From assembly GCA_019637795.1 (NCBI GenBank), contig JAHBUY010000005.1:186001-250000 (forward strand): a stretch of DNA of 64,000 bases. The letters run 5' to 3'. Every line of letters begins with the position of its first letter. The stretch's first letter is position 1. The notes under the pieces are model-generated. The model was not told the DNA's origin. It did not search any database and saw only the letters and a program-made list of their open reading frames with translations. This stretch comes from a bacterium. GTDB taxonomy: Bacteria > Desulfobacterota > Binatia > HRBIN30 > CADEER01. Of the stretch, positions 11,948 through 19,740 are shown one piece after another. The position numbers were made by a program, and so were the translations under genes.

Positions 11948-12295
11948 TCAAACGACGAGCGACGTACGCTGAGCGAACAAGCTACCCCGCCGGGGGCCAA
12001 CACGCGTCCGGGAGGTGATCGCGACCGTCGCCGCCGGCGCGGCGACGGCGAGGAGGATCGACGGCCCTGTAGCCACCCCCATCCATCTCCCCTTCGGCGT
12101 GTTGTCGCTGGTCGCCAGCGCCCGGACACCCAGCCGCAGCCCCGGCGAGCAGCAGGCCGGCCGCGTCAGGCCGCCGTGCTGGCAGCACCTCATCGCCGGG
12201 ACCAGCCAACAGGAAGCGGCCGCACAGGGCGCCTCGAGCGGCTGCGCGCCGAGCAGCATCGCCACCAGCCAGATGGCGAGGACGTGACGAGTCAT
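11948..12295 (-). CDS. Small Cys-rich exported protein of unknown function
   Basis: A 115-residue frame with a hydrophobic N-terminus (TRHVLAIWLVAMLLGAQPLEA), a cysteine cluster (CAAASCW, MRCCQHG, RPACC) and a second hydrophobic segment (SILLAVAAPAATVAI). No family is recognised. A consensus -10 box lies upstream on the same strand, which supports expression, but the GGGAG sequence abuts the ATG with almost no spacing, so the true start may be further in. It resembles other small Cys/His-rich secreted proteins in this window, all near metal genes. Confidence 0.5.
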   Translation of the reverse strand: MTRHVLAIWLVAMLLGAQPLEAPCAAASCWLVPAMRCCQHGGLTRPACCSPGLRLGVRALATSDNTPKGRWMGVATGPSILLAVAAPAATVAITSRTRVGPRRGSLFAQRTSLVV

Positions 12296-12320
12296 CTCCC
12301 GCGAGCCATTGGTCGGCTGG

Positions 12321-12348
12321 ATTATAGGCGAGCGCCGCCACTTGGGAA
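12321..12348 (-). promoter_or_regulatory. Sigma-70-type promoter for the small Cys-rich gene
   Basis: On the minus strand a perfect TATAAT occupies 12326-12321 and TTCCCA (4 of 6 to TTGACA) occupies 12348-12343, with a 16-nt spacer. The predicted start of transcription is about 20 nt before the ATG at 12295. AT-rich hexamers like this are rare in this sequence, which makes the match more meaningful. Confidence 0.5.
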
Positions 12349-12417
12349 CCCCCTGGCCATGCTGCAGCCGCCATCATTCGTGCTGGCGGACGACGGCTGA
12401 CAGCGGACGGCTCGTCC

Positions 12418-13452
12418 TCAGTGCGAATGCCGGTGATGCAGGTCGGGCACGTGGCGGTGCTCGTGCTCGAGCACCGGATGGACGTGGCGATGGACGTGCT
12501 CGAGCTCGGCCGGCAGCCCGGCATGGACGTGGTCGTGATGATCGTCGTCGTGGCGATGGCGATGCGCGTGCTCGACCGCGGCGTGGCGATGGCGATGGGC
12601 GTGCTGGTCGCGAGCGATCAGGATCACCGCCGTCGCCGCCAGCCCCGCGGCGACCACCATCGTCCCGCTGAGGCGCTCGCCGAGGAACAGCGCCGCCACC
12701 GCGACCCCCCAGAAGGGCGCGGTCGCGAAGGCGGCCTGCGAGCGCACCGCGCCCAGGCACTGCGCGGCGCCGATGTACAGGGCGATGCTGAGGCCGTAAC
12801 AGCCGGCGCCGACGGCGAGCACCCACAGCGCCTCGCCGGCGGTCGGCACCGCCGGCGTCAGCAGCGCCGCGGCGAGCAGGCTGACGGCGCCCGCGACCGC
12901 CGCCTTGATGAGCGTGGTGCGCGCCGGCGGCAACGCATCGATCAGCGAGGTGAAGTGGTTGTCGAGCGCCCAGAGAAAACAGGCGGTCACCACCAACAGC
13001 GCCGCGAGCGCGCCGGGCGCTCCGGCGCCGGAGGCGAGCAGCGCGCCGGCGGCGACTGCGAGACCGACCCCCAGCCAGCCGCGCCGCCCGAGCGGATCGC
13101 GGAAGACCAGCGCCCCGAGCAGCGCCGTGGCCGCCGCCTCGAACGACAGCAGCAGCGCCACCGATGCCGCGCTCGCCAGGCGCAGCGCGACGAGCAGCGC
13201 CAGTGGCGCCCCCACGCCGCCGGCGAGCGCCGCGCCGGCGAGCCGCCGGGCGTTGGCGGCGTCGAGCGGAGCGCGGACGCTCCGGCGGCCGGCGACCGGC
13301 AGCATCGCCAGCGCCGCCCCGGCGTACAGCAGGCCGGACACGAGCAGCGGCGGAACGCGGTCGGCGAGCGGTTTGAGCAGCGGCGTGGCGGCGCCGAACA
13401 GCAGCGCGGCGACCAGCGCGGCGGCGAGCGCGCGGCGGCGGTCCCCCGGCAT
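12418..13452 (-). CDS. EamA/DMT-family transporter with His-rich C-terminal tail
   Basis: A 344-residue protein with about ten hydrophobic helices arranged as two EamA repeats (GAATPLLKPLADRVPPLLVSGLLYAG and SIALYIGAAQCLGAVRSQAAFATAPFWGV), as in drug/metabolite exporters. Residues 282-344 are a hydrophilic tail with 23 His in 63 residues, made of repeated H-x-H units (HAHRHRH, HDHVH, HVHRHVH, HEHRH). DMT transporters normally lack such a tail; His tails of this sort are typical of Zn/Ni/Co transporters and chaperones. The substrate may therefore be a divalent metal or metal chelate (inference). Its ATG overlaps the methyltransferase stop (TGATG). Confidence 0.88.
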   Translation of the reverse strand: MPGDRRRALAAALVAALLFGAATPLLKPLADRVPPLLVSGLLYAGAALAMLPVAGRRSVRAPLDAANARRLAGAALAGGVGAPLALLVALRLASAASVALLLSFEAAATALLGALVFRDPLGRRGWLGVGLAVAAGALLASGAGAPGALAALLVVTACFLWALDNHFTSLIDALPPARTTLIKAAVAGAVSLLAAALLTPAVPTAGEALWVLAVGAGCYGLSIALYIGAAQCLGAVRSQAAFATAPFWGVAVAALFLGERLSGTMVVAAGLAATAVILIARDQHAHRHRHAAVEHAHRHRHDDDHHDHVHAGLPAELEHVHRHVHPVLEHEHRHVPDLHHRHSH

Positions 13453-14123
13453 CAGGCGCTCGCGGGGGCGACGGCGCGCAGATAGTCGACGGTGCCGAAC
13501 ACGGTGCCGCGATGCGCGACCACCGCCACGGCCGCGAACCCGGCGGCGGCGATCTGGTCGGCGAGACGGCCGGCGAGATTGTCGGCGGTCCTCTCCGCGC
13601 CATCGAAGTGGCGGAAGAGCCGGCTGACGACGCGCGCGTAGGCGCCGCGCGGGGCGCCGAAGTCGGCGATGTGGAGCTCGCCGCCGGGTCGCAGAATGCG
13701 TCGGAAGACGGCGCAGACCGCGGCGCGTTCGTCGTGCGTGAGGTGGTGCAGCACGAGGGACGACACGATGCGGTCGAAGCTCGCCGCGGCGAAGGTATCG
13801 GCGGTGAGGAAGCCCTGGCGCAGCTCGACGTCGACGGCCGCGGCGGCGAGCTTGCGGCGCGCCAGCGCCAGGGCGGTGGCATCGGGATCGATCCCTACCA
13901 CCCGCGCCGCCGGGCACGCCGCTTTCAGCAGCAGGGCCAGCGTGCCGGTGCCGCAGCCGAAATCGAGCACGTCGGCGCCCGGGCGCAGTCCGGCCTGCGC
14001 CACCAACTGCTGCTTGAGGGCGCGTTCGCGCATGGTGAGCGCAAGCAGCGGATCGTACAGGCGGGTCAACCAGTGATAGCCGAGGGCGGGGACGAATCCG
14101 GTGTCGCGCGCGGGCTCGGTCAT
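13452..14123 (-). CDS. Class I SAM-dependent methyltransferase
   Basis: A 223-residue Rossmann methyltransferase with motif I VLDFGCGTGTLALLL (residues 52-66), the acidic motif II VVGIDPD, FDRIVSSLVLHHL and the post-motif LRPGGELHIADFG, as in UbiE/COQ5-like small-molecule methyltransferases. I start it at MTEPARDTG (14123); the frame continues upstream only through repeat DNA. It is translationally coupled (TGATG) to the His-tailed transporter, so the transporter may export its methylated product, perhaps a methylated metal or metalloid. Substrate unknown. Confidence 0.85.
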   Translation of the reverse strand: MTEPARDTGFVPALGYHWLTRLYDPLLALTMRERALKQQLVAQAGLRPGADVLDFGCGTGTLALLLKAACPAARVVGIDPDATALALARRKLAAAAVDVELRQGFLTADTFAAASFDRIVSSLVLHHLTHDERAAVCAVFRRILRPGGELHIADFGAPRGAYARVVSRLFRHFDGAERTADNLAGRLADQIAAAGFAAVAVVAHRGTVFGTVDYLRAVAPASA

Positions 14124-14134
14124 CGGCTCCCTCG

Positions 14135-14279
14135 TGACACGGATGAACACAGATCCCCGCCCCCCCGGCTCCCCGATGAACACCGATCCCCGCCCCACCT
14201 CTTTGCTTCAGTGGGCGGAGGGGTGGCTTCGTGTCCATCGGCGGGCGGGGCGTGGGGATCGGTGTTCATCCGTGTCTCA
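14135..14279. repeat. Inverted-repeat element A (GATGAACAC family)
   Basis: The left arm begins TGACACGGATGAACACAGAT and the right arm, read on the other strand, begins GAGACACGGATGAACACCGA; a second direct copy of GATGAACACCGATCCCCG lies at ~14175-14192. The element fills the gap between the methyltransferase and the aminotransferase, and its right edge supplies the stop codon of the aminotransferase. It is non-coding and MITE-like. Related copies are at 15654-15799 and 16731-16773. Confidence 0.75.
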
Positions 14280-15623
14280 GTCCCACAGCCGATCGAGCAC
14301 GCGCCCGACGGTGGCGAAGATGAAGTCGATCTCCTCGCGGCTGACGATGAGCGGCGGCGCGATGGCGATGAGATCGCGGATGCCGCGGACGATCAGGCCC
14401 TCGGCGCGGGCCAGCGCCACGGCGCGCGCGCCGAGCACCGGCGGCGTCTGGCGCGCCGACCGGCCGCCGCGCGGCAGCAGATCGACGGCGCCGATCAGTT
14501 GCTCGCCGCGGATCTCGCCCACCACCGGATGGCCGGCGAGCGCGCGCAGGCGCTGCTGGAAGTAGGGGCCGACGTCGTCGCGGACGCGCTCGATCAGCCG
14601 TTCGCGCTCGAGGATCTCGAGATTGGCCAACCCGGCGGCGGTGGCGACGGGATGGCCGCTGTAGGTGAAGCCGTGGGCGAGATAGCCGCCGCGTTCGAAG
14701 ACCTCGGTCATCGCCTCGCTGACCAGCGTCGCGCCGAGCGGCACGTAGCCGCTGGTGATGCCCTTGGCCAGGGTGAGCAGGTCGGGCTCGAGATCCCACA
14801 GCACCGACGCGAACCAGGCGCCGAGGCGGCCGAAGCCGGTGATCACCTCGTCGGCGACGAAGAGGATGTCGTGCCGGCGGCAGAGGTCGCGCAGCGCCCG
14901 CAGGTGGCCGGGCGGCGGCACGATGACGCCGCCGGCGCCCTGCACCGGCTCGGCGAACAGGGCGGCGATCGTGTCGGCGCCCTCGCGGGCGATGACGCGT
15001 TCGGTCTCGGCCAGGCAGTGCGCGGCGAAGGCGGCGGGCGACAGGTCGCTGTCGACGCCGTAGGGGTGCGGCCCGGGAACGTGGAGGAAGCCGGGCAGCG
15101 GCAGATCGAACGGCTCGGTGCAGGTCGGCAGGCCGGTCATGCTGGTCGTCGCCAGGCCGACGCCGTGGTAGCTGAACGAGCGGGTGAGGATCTTCGTCTT
15201 GCCGGGCCGGCCGCGCAGCTTGTGGTAGGCGCGGATCAGCTTCAGCGCCGTCTCGTTGGCCTCGGAACCGGAGTTCGAGAAGAACACCTTGCCGAGGCCG
15301 GGCGGCGCCGCGGCGGCGATCTTGTCGGCGAGCAGGATCGTCGGCTCGGTGGTGGTGTTGAAGAACGACGGGTAGTAGCAGACCGACGCCATCTGCCGGT
15401 GCACCGCATCGGCGATCTCGCGCCGGCCGTAGCCGACGTTGACGCACCACAGGCCGGCGAGGCCGTCGAGCAGGCGGCGGCCGGTCTCGTCGGTGACGTG
15501 GCAGCCGGCGGCCTGCTCGATGACGTGCGTGCCCTGCCGGTGCAGGTCGAGGTGGTCGGTGAACGGGTGCAGGAGGTGCGCTTCGTCGAGCCGGCGCAGC
15601 GTCGCGAGATGGCTGGCGTCCAT
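14277..15623 (-). CDS. Class III PLP aminotransferase, polyamine (SpuC-like) type
   Basis: A 448-residue PLP enzyme that transfers an amino group from an omega-amine to a keto acid. Features: N-terminal LHPFTDHLDLHRQGTHVI and GLAGLWCVNVGYGR, the cofactor-binding FSNSGSEANETALKL, the VADEVITGFGRLG aspartate motif, and the Schiff-base lysine in DLLTLAKGITSGYVPLG. The GLWCVNVGYGR region is typical of putrescine/omega-amino acid:pyruvate aminotransferases. Divergent to GNAT, HDAC-like and pot genes, it fits putrescine degradation. Start at 15623; upstream codons come from repeat element B. Its stop lies inside element A. Confidence 0.88.
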   Translation of the reverse strand: MDASHLATLRRLDEAHLLHPFTDHLDLHRQGTHVIEQAAGCHVTDETGRRLLDGLAGLWCVNVGYGRREIADAVHRQMASVCYYPSFFNTTTEPTILLADKIAAAAPPGLGKVFFSNSGSEANETALKLIRAYHKLRGRPGKTKILTRSFSYHGVGLATTSMTGLPTCTEPFDLPLPGFLHVPGPHPYGVDSDLSPAAFAAHCLAETERVIAREGADTIAALFAEPVQGAGGVIVPPPGHLRALRDLCRRHDILFVADEVITGFGRLGAWFASVLWDLEPDLLTLAKGITSGYVPLGATLVSEAMTEVFERGGYLAHGFTYSGHPVATAAGLANLEILERERLIERVRDDVGPYFQQRLRALAGHPVVGEIRGEQLIGAVDLLPRGGRSARQTPPVLGARAVALARAEGLIVRGIRDLIAIAPPLIVSREEIDFIFATVGRVLDRLWD

Positions 15624-15653
15624 GCCCGGAGGATAGTGCACCGCCGGCGTGGA

Positions 15654-15799
15654 GACCACCGATGAACACGGAATGGCCGCGGAAGCCGATGAACACGGAA
15701 TGGCCGCGGAAGCCCGCGGCGCCCACCCCATCCCGCGCCGAGGCGATGCCGCCCGGACCAGCGGTGTTCATCCGCGGCCATCTGTGTTCATCTGTGGCC
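15654..15799. repeat. Inverted-repeat element B with internal 27-bp tandem duplication
   Basis: Left arm ACCACCGATGAACACGG and right arm (reverse strand) GCCACAGATGAACACAG pair across the element. Inside, a 27-bp unit (15661-15687) is repeated exactly at 15688-15714. It occupies the divergent gap between the aminotransferase and the GNAT gene, where the promoters of both should lie. It is the same family as elements A and C. Confidence 0.75.
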
Positions 15800-15801
15800 C
15801 G

Positions 15802-16656
15802 ATGGTGGAGCCGCCGCGGTTGATCCCCGAAGACTTGGCGCCGGGCGACCTGCGGGGCCTCGAAATGGAATGGGCGGGGCTGCGCGTCGAGCGCGTGCGC
15901 TCCCCGGCGCATCCGCTGTTCCGGCGGCTGTACGACCGCCTGTGGCGCGAGTTCGGCGCGCGCGGCGAGATGGAGAAGGAGCCGGTGATCGCCCAACGCC
16001 TGGGCTGGGATCCGCGTCGGCCGGTCGAGCATCACGCCCTGCTCTATGAAATGCTCGCCGTGCTCGCCGGCGACGAGATCGTGGGCCTGCGCGACCACAC
16101 CGCCATCGTGCCGATGCCGCCGCACCGCGACGACCATCCGGGGCAGGTCGTCGTCCATCTCTCCCATGTCATCGTCGAGCCGCCCCTGCGCGGCGGCGGC
16201 CTCTCCGCCTGGCTCCGCGCCTTCCCGCTGCAGGCCGGGCGCGAGTGCGCGGCGGCGGCCGGCGAGCCGGCGGGCGACCGCATCACGCTGGTCGCCGAAA
16301 TGGAGCATCCCGACGGCCACACGCCGATGATCATGGCGCGGCTGCGCTCCTACGACCGCGCCGGCTTTCTCAAGATCGATCCCGACGCCGTGCGCTACGT
16401 GCAGCCCGACTTCCGCCCGGCGGCCGAGATCGACGCCAGCTCCCTGCAGCCGGTGCCGCTGGCCCTGGTGGTGCGCCGGGTCGGCCGCGAGCACGAGACC
16501 ACCCTGCCCGGCGCCGAGGCGCGCGGCATCGTCCGCGCCCTCTACACCATGTTCGGCGTCCACTGCCGCGCCGACCACATGGCGCCTCTCTGGGCGCTGC
16601 TCGATCACTTCCCGGGCCCGGGCGAGGAAGTGGCGCTGCGCTCGCCGCTCGCGTGA
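15802..16656 (+). CDS. GNAT-family acyltransferase-like protein
   Basis: A 284-residue protein with a GNAT-like core: VVVHLSHVIVEPPLRGGGLSAWLRAFPL matches the beta4 strand followed by the R/Q-x-x-G-x-G/A acyl-CoA loop (here PPLRGGGLSAW). It is longer than simple acetyltransferases and the C-terminal third is unassigned. The ATG at 15802 is chosen because the frame upstream is made of repeat DNA. It lies between a polyamine-type aminotransferase and a deacetylase-like gene, so N-acylation of polyamines or a related amine is a reasonable guess, not shown. Confidence 0.65.
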   Translation: MVEPPRLIPEDLAPGDLRGLEMEWAGLRVERVRSPAHPLFRRLYDRLWREFGARGEMEKEPVIAQRLGWDPRRPVEHHALLYEMLAVLAGDEIVGLRDHTAIVPMPPHRDDHPGQVVVHLSHVIVEPPLRGGGLSAWLRAFPLQAGRECAAAAGEPAGDRITLVAEMEHPDGHTPMIMARLRSYDRAGFLKIDPDAVRYVQPDFRPAAEIDASSLQPVPLALVVRRVGREHETTLPGAEARGIVRALYTMFGVHCRADHMAPLWALLDHFPGPGEEVALRSPLA

Positions 16657-16730
16657 CCGCGATGTCCACCGCACACCACGAGGGCGCTCCTCCGCCGGCG
16701 ATCGCCCGCGCCCGCGCTCGCGCTCGCGCG

Positions 16731-16773
16731 CATCGGTGTCGATCGGTGGCCATCGGCGTCCATCTGTGTTTCC
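16731..16773. repeat. Partial repeat element C (GATGAACAC family, one arm)
   Basis: CATCGGTGTCGATCGGTGG followed by CCATCGGCGTCCATCTGTG is a degenerate single arm of the same family as elements A and B, in the orientation of their right arms. It ends 7 bp before the start of the HDAC-like gene. Confidence 0.6.
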
Positions 16774-16780
16774 AGGGCGC

Positions 16781-17710
16781 ATGACGATCACCGCCTACTA
16801 CCACCCCGGCTACGCCGCCCCGATCGGCGAGGGCCACGTGATGCCGATCACCAAGTTCTCGCTCGTCGCCGACGGGCTGCGCGGGCGAGCGGGGATCGGC
16901 CTCGAGGAGCCGGCGCCTCTGCGCGAGGACGATCTCCTGCGCGTGCACACGCGCGAATACGTCACGGCGGTGCGCACCGGCGAGCCGCGGGCGCTGGCGG
17001 AGTCGCAGAAGTTCGCCTGGTCGCCGCAGCTCTACCCCTCGGTGTGCCTGACCGGCGGCGGCTGCGTGGCGGCAGCGCGGCGGGCGCTGCGGGACGGCAT
17101 CGCGGCCGCGGTGGTGAGCGGCTTCCACCACGCGCACGCCGACCACGGCGAGGGCTTCTGCACCTTCAACGGCCTGGTGGTCGCCGCCGAGCTGCTGCAC
17201 GGCGCCGGCGCGGCGCGACGCATCGCGGTGCTCGACCTCGATCTGCACTACGGCAACGGCACCGCGTCGCTGGCGCCGGCGCGCCCGTACTTCTTCACCC
17301 TCTCGATCTACGGCAACGACTACCACCAGAACACCGCGCATCGCGACGTCGCCACGGTGCGCCACGTCGACGGCGCCAACCACCAGTCGATCGCCCTGCC
17401 CAACGGCAGCGGCCGCGCCGTCCTCCTGGCGGCGCTGGAGGAGGGGATGCGGCGCATCCTCGCCTGGGGACGACCCGACCTGCTGCTCTACCAGGCGGGG
17501 GCCGATCCCTATCGCGAGGATCCCTACTCGCCGCTCGCCCTCGACCACGACGATCTGCGCGAGCGCGACCGCCGCGTCTTCGCCTGGACGCGCGCCGCCG
17601 GCATCCCCGTCGCCTGGGTGCTCGCCGGCGGCTACACCAAGGACACCTCGCAGGTGGTGCGGGTCCATCTGAACACCTTCGACGCGGCGCTCGAGGTGTA
17701 CGGCGCCTGA
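16781..17710 (+). CDS. Histone deacetylase-family amidohydrolase (acetylpolyamine deacetylase-like)
   Basis: A 309-residue zinc amidohydrolase of the arginase/deacetylase fold. Visible motifs: GFHHAHADHGEGFCTFNG (114-131, active-site histidines), DLDLHYGNGT (152-161; zinc ligands Asp154 and His156; the second His of the usual HH pair is Tyr157), QAGAD (zinc ligand Asp242) and LAGGYTKDT (catalytic Tyr285). Bacterial members remove acetyl groups from acetylpolyamines or small molecules. Genes for polyamine transport follow 45 bp downstream on the same strand, supporting a polyamine substrate. The start is the ATG just after repeat C. Confidence 0.88.
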   Translation: MTITAYYHPGYAAPIGEGHVMPITKFSLVADGLRGRAGIGLEEPAPLREDDLLRVHTREYVTAVRTGEPRALAESQKFAWSPQLYPSVCLTGGGCVAAARRALRDGIAAAVVSGFHHAHADHGEGFCTFNGLVVAAELLHGAGAARRIAVLDLDLHYGNGTASLAPARPYFFTLSIYGNDYHQNTAHRDVATVRHVDGANHQSIALPNGSGRAVLLAALEEGMRRILAWGRPDLLLYQAGADPYREDPYSPLALDHDDLRERDRRVFAWTRAAGIPVAWVLAGGYTKDTSQVVRVHLNTFDAALEVYGA

Positions 17711-17755
17711 GCGGTTGGCTTTCCCCCGCACGACGGGTACACGCCTTCCACCCGA

Positions 17756-18529
17756 ATGAAGCGGATCAACTGGCTGCTCGGCTCCTGGACCGCCCTGGTG
17801 ATGGCGTTCTTCTACCTGCCCATCGCCATCCTGATCGGCTTCTCCTTCAACACCTCGCGCCTCAACATTCTCTGGGAGGGCTTCACGCTCAAGTGGTACG
17901 CGGCGATCTGGCACGACCGGGTGCTGCTGCAGTCGCTGAACAACAGCCTGATCGTCGCCGCCGTCACCACCGTGCTGTCGGTCGCCCTCGGCACCGGCGG
18001 CGCCTGGCTGCTCTATCGCTACCGCTTCCCGGCGCTGCGTCTCTGGCAGACGCTGATCTTCATCCCGATGATCATCCCCGAGGTGATCATGGGCGTCAGC
18101 CTCCTGATCCTCTACGTCGTGATCAACCTCGAGCTCGGCTACAGCACCATCATCATCTCCCACGTCACCTTCTGCTTCCCGTTCGTGATGGTGGCGGTGC
18201 AGGCGCGGCTGTCCGGCCTCGATCCGGCGCTCGAGGAGGCGGCGATGGATCTCGGCGCCACCCCCGCCGGGGCCTTCCGGCGGGTGCTCGTCCCGTTCCT
18301 GATGCCGGCGATCATCTCCGGCGCGCTGATGTCGTTCACCCTGTCGCTGGACGAGCTCATCGTCACCTATTTCACCGCCAGCGCCGGCACGCGGACGCTG
18401 CCGCTGGAGATCTTCGGGCGGGTCAAGAAGGGACTCGATCCGACGCTGAACGCCATCTCGACCGTGTTCATCCTCTCGACGGCGGTGCTGGTCATCGCCA
18501 CCGAGATCCTGAAGCGGCGCAATTCCTGA
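17756..18529 (+). CDS. potC: Spermidine/putrescine ABC transporter permease PotC-like
   Basis: A 257-residue inner-membrane permease with about six helices and the EAA loop that docks on the ATPase (EEAAMDLGATPAGAFRRVLVPFL). The N-terminal MKRINWLLGSWTALVMAFFYLPIAILIGFSFN and the LDELIVTYFTASAGTRTLPLEIFGRVKKGLDP segment are typical of PotC. It is followed 21 bp later by the binding protein. The usual order is potA-B-C-D; here it is C-D-B. Confidence 0.92.
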   Translation: MKRINWLLGSWTALVMAFFYLPIAILIGFSFNTSRLNILWEGFTLKWYAAIWHDRVLLQSLNNSLIVAAVTTVLSVALGTGGAWLLYRYRFPALRLWQTLIFIPMIIPEVIMGVSLLILYVVINLELGYSTIIISHVTFCFPFVMVAVQARLSGLDPALEEAAMDLGATPAGAFRRVLVPFLMPAIISGALMSFTLSLDELIVTYFTASAGTRTLPLEIFGRVKKGLDPTLNAISTVFILSTAVLVIATEILKRRNS

Positions 18530-18550
18530 GCGCCGAGCAAGGAGGCTCCA

Positions 18551-19582
18551 ATGCAGCGCATCGCGTTCGTCGCCGCCGTCCTGGTGACCGCCCTGGCCGC
18601 CTGCCAGTCCGCGTCGGCCCCGCCCAAGGAGCTCAACCTCTTCGCCTGGTCGGAGTACGTGCCGCAGGGCGTGATCGACGGCTTCACCAAGGAGACCGGG
18701 ATCAAGGTCAACTACGAGACCTACGCCTCCAACGAGGAGATGCTCGCCAAGCTGGTGTCGGGCGCCCAGCGCTACGACCTGATCCAGCCCTCCGAGTACA
18801 CCATCGAAGCGCTGGTGAAGGAGAACAAGCTGCTGCCGATCGATCCCGCCAAGGTGCCGAACGCGGTCAACCTCGGCAAGGAGTACCGCTCCCTGCCCCA
18901 CGATCCCGACAACAAGTATTCGATCCCGTGGATGGCGGGCTCGGTCGGCATCGTCGTCAACACCGACAAGGTGAAGGACGACATCAAGGGCTTCAAGGAC
19001 GTCTTCCAGGAGAAGTACAAGGGCCGCATCGTCGTCCTCGACGACCCGCGCGAGATCGTCAGTTGGGCGCTGGCGACCATCGGCAAGGGACCGAACGACG
19101 TCACCCCCGAGAACCTCGAGGCCGTGAAGCCGATCCTCAAACAGTGGCTGCCGCTGGTGAAGGTGTACGACTCCGACAGCCCGAAGACGGCGCTGCTCAA
19201 CGGCGACGTCGACATCGGCGTCGTGTGGTCGGGCGAGGCGGCGCTGCTCTACAACGAGAACCCGAAGTTCAAGTACATCCTGCCGAGCGAGGGGGCGCAC
19301 CAGTTCATCGACAGCCTCGCCATTCCCGCCAACGCGCCCAATCCGGAGGCGGCGATGCTGTTCATGAACTACGTCCTCCGCCCGGACGTCAGCAAGCTCA
19401 TCTCGGCCGACTTCCCCTACACCAACCCCAACCTCGAGGCGCGCAAGGTCCTCTCGCCCGAGGAGCTCGCGAACCCCGCCAGCTATCCGCCGGGCAGCCC
19501 GAAGCTCGACACCTTCCGCGACATCGGCGACTCGGCGGTCCAGATCGACAAGCTGGTCACCGACATGAAGGCGCAGGGGTGA
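18551..19582 (+). CDS. potD: Polyamine-binding lipoprotein PotD-like
   Basis: A 343-residue extracytoplasmic solute-binding protein. The signal ends in a lipobox (LAAC, Cys18), so it is membrane-anchored. ELNLFAWSEYVPQGVIDGFTKETGIKVNYETYASNEEMLAKL is the characteristic PotD/PotF N-terminus, and IPWMAGSVGIVVNTDKV is also conserved. It has a good ribosome-binding site (AAGGAGG) before the ATG. It delivers spermidine, putrescine or a similar amine to PotBC. Confidence 0.93.
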   Translation: MQRIAFVAAVLVTALAACQSASAPPKELNLFAWSEYVPQGVIDGFTKETGIKVNYETYASNEEMLAKLVSGAQRYDLIQPSEYTIEALVKENKLLPIDPAKVPNAVNLGKEYRSLPHDPDNKYSIPWMAGSVGIVVNTDKVKDDIKGFKDVFQEKYKGRIVVLDDPREIVSWALATIGKGPNDVTPENLEAVKPILKQWLPLVKVYDSDSPKTALLNGDVDIGVVWSGEAALLYNENPKFKYILPSEGAHQFIDSLAIPANAPNPEAAMLFMNYVLRPDVSKLISADFPYTNPNLEARKVLSPEELANPASYPPGSPKLDTFRDIGDSAVQIDKLVTDMKAQG

Positions 19583-19635
19583 TGCGATCGGGGCACCGGT
19601 CGGAATCGGGTTGCAGGGTGCTGGAACGGTGCCGC

Positions 19636-19702
19636 GTCGTCGGGTTGTCAGTTGAGAGCGGTGAACCCGGTCACCGGCCCGGACACCCGACAGCCTGACG
19701 AC
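19636..19702. repeat. Imperfect palindrome between potD and potB
   Basis: GTCGTCGGGTTGTCA (19636-19650) pairs with CGACAGCCTGACGAC (19688-19702) at about 12 of 15 positions, with an inner CCGGTCACCGG palindrome. It resembles a REP-type unit and could attenuate or stabilise the operon transcript between potD and potB. Confidence 0.4.
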
Positions 19703-19740
19703 CGAACGACCTGGCAACCATCGCCCGACCCCGAGACCGC

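Noticed and set aside
13512..15665. A 717-residue plus-strand frame across methyltransferase and aminotransferase
   Set aside because: It runs antisense to two clear enzymes and through a repeat element.
15649..15801. N-terminal extension of the GNAT gene (METTDEHGMAAEA...)
   Set aside because: These codons are repeat element B, including its 27-bp duplication; not part of the enzyme family.
16736..16780. Upstream start for the HDAC-like gene
   Set aside because: The added residues come from repeat C, and the family starts at MTITAYYHPG.
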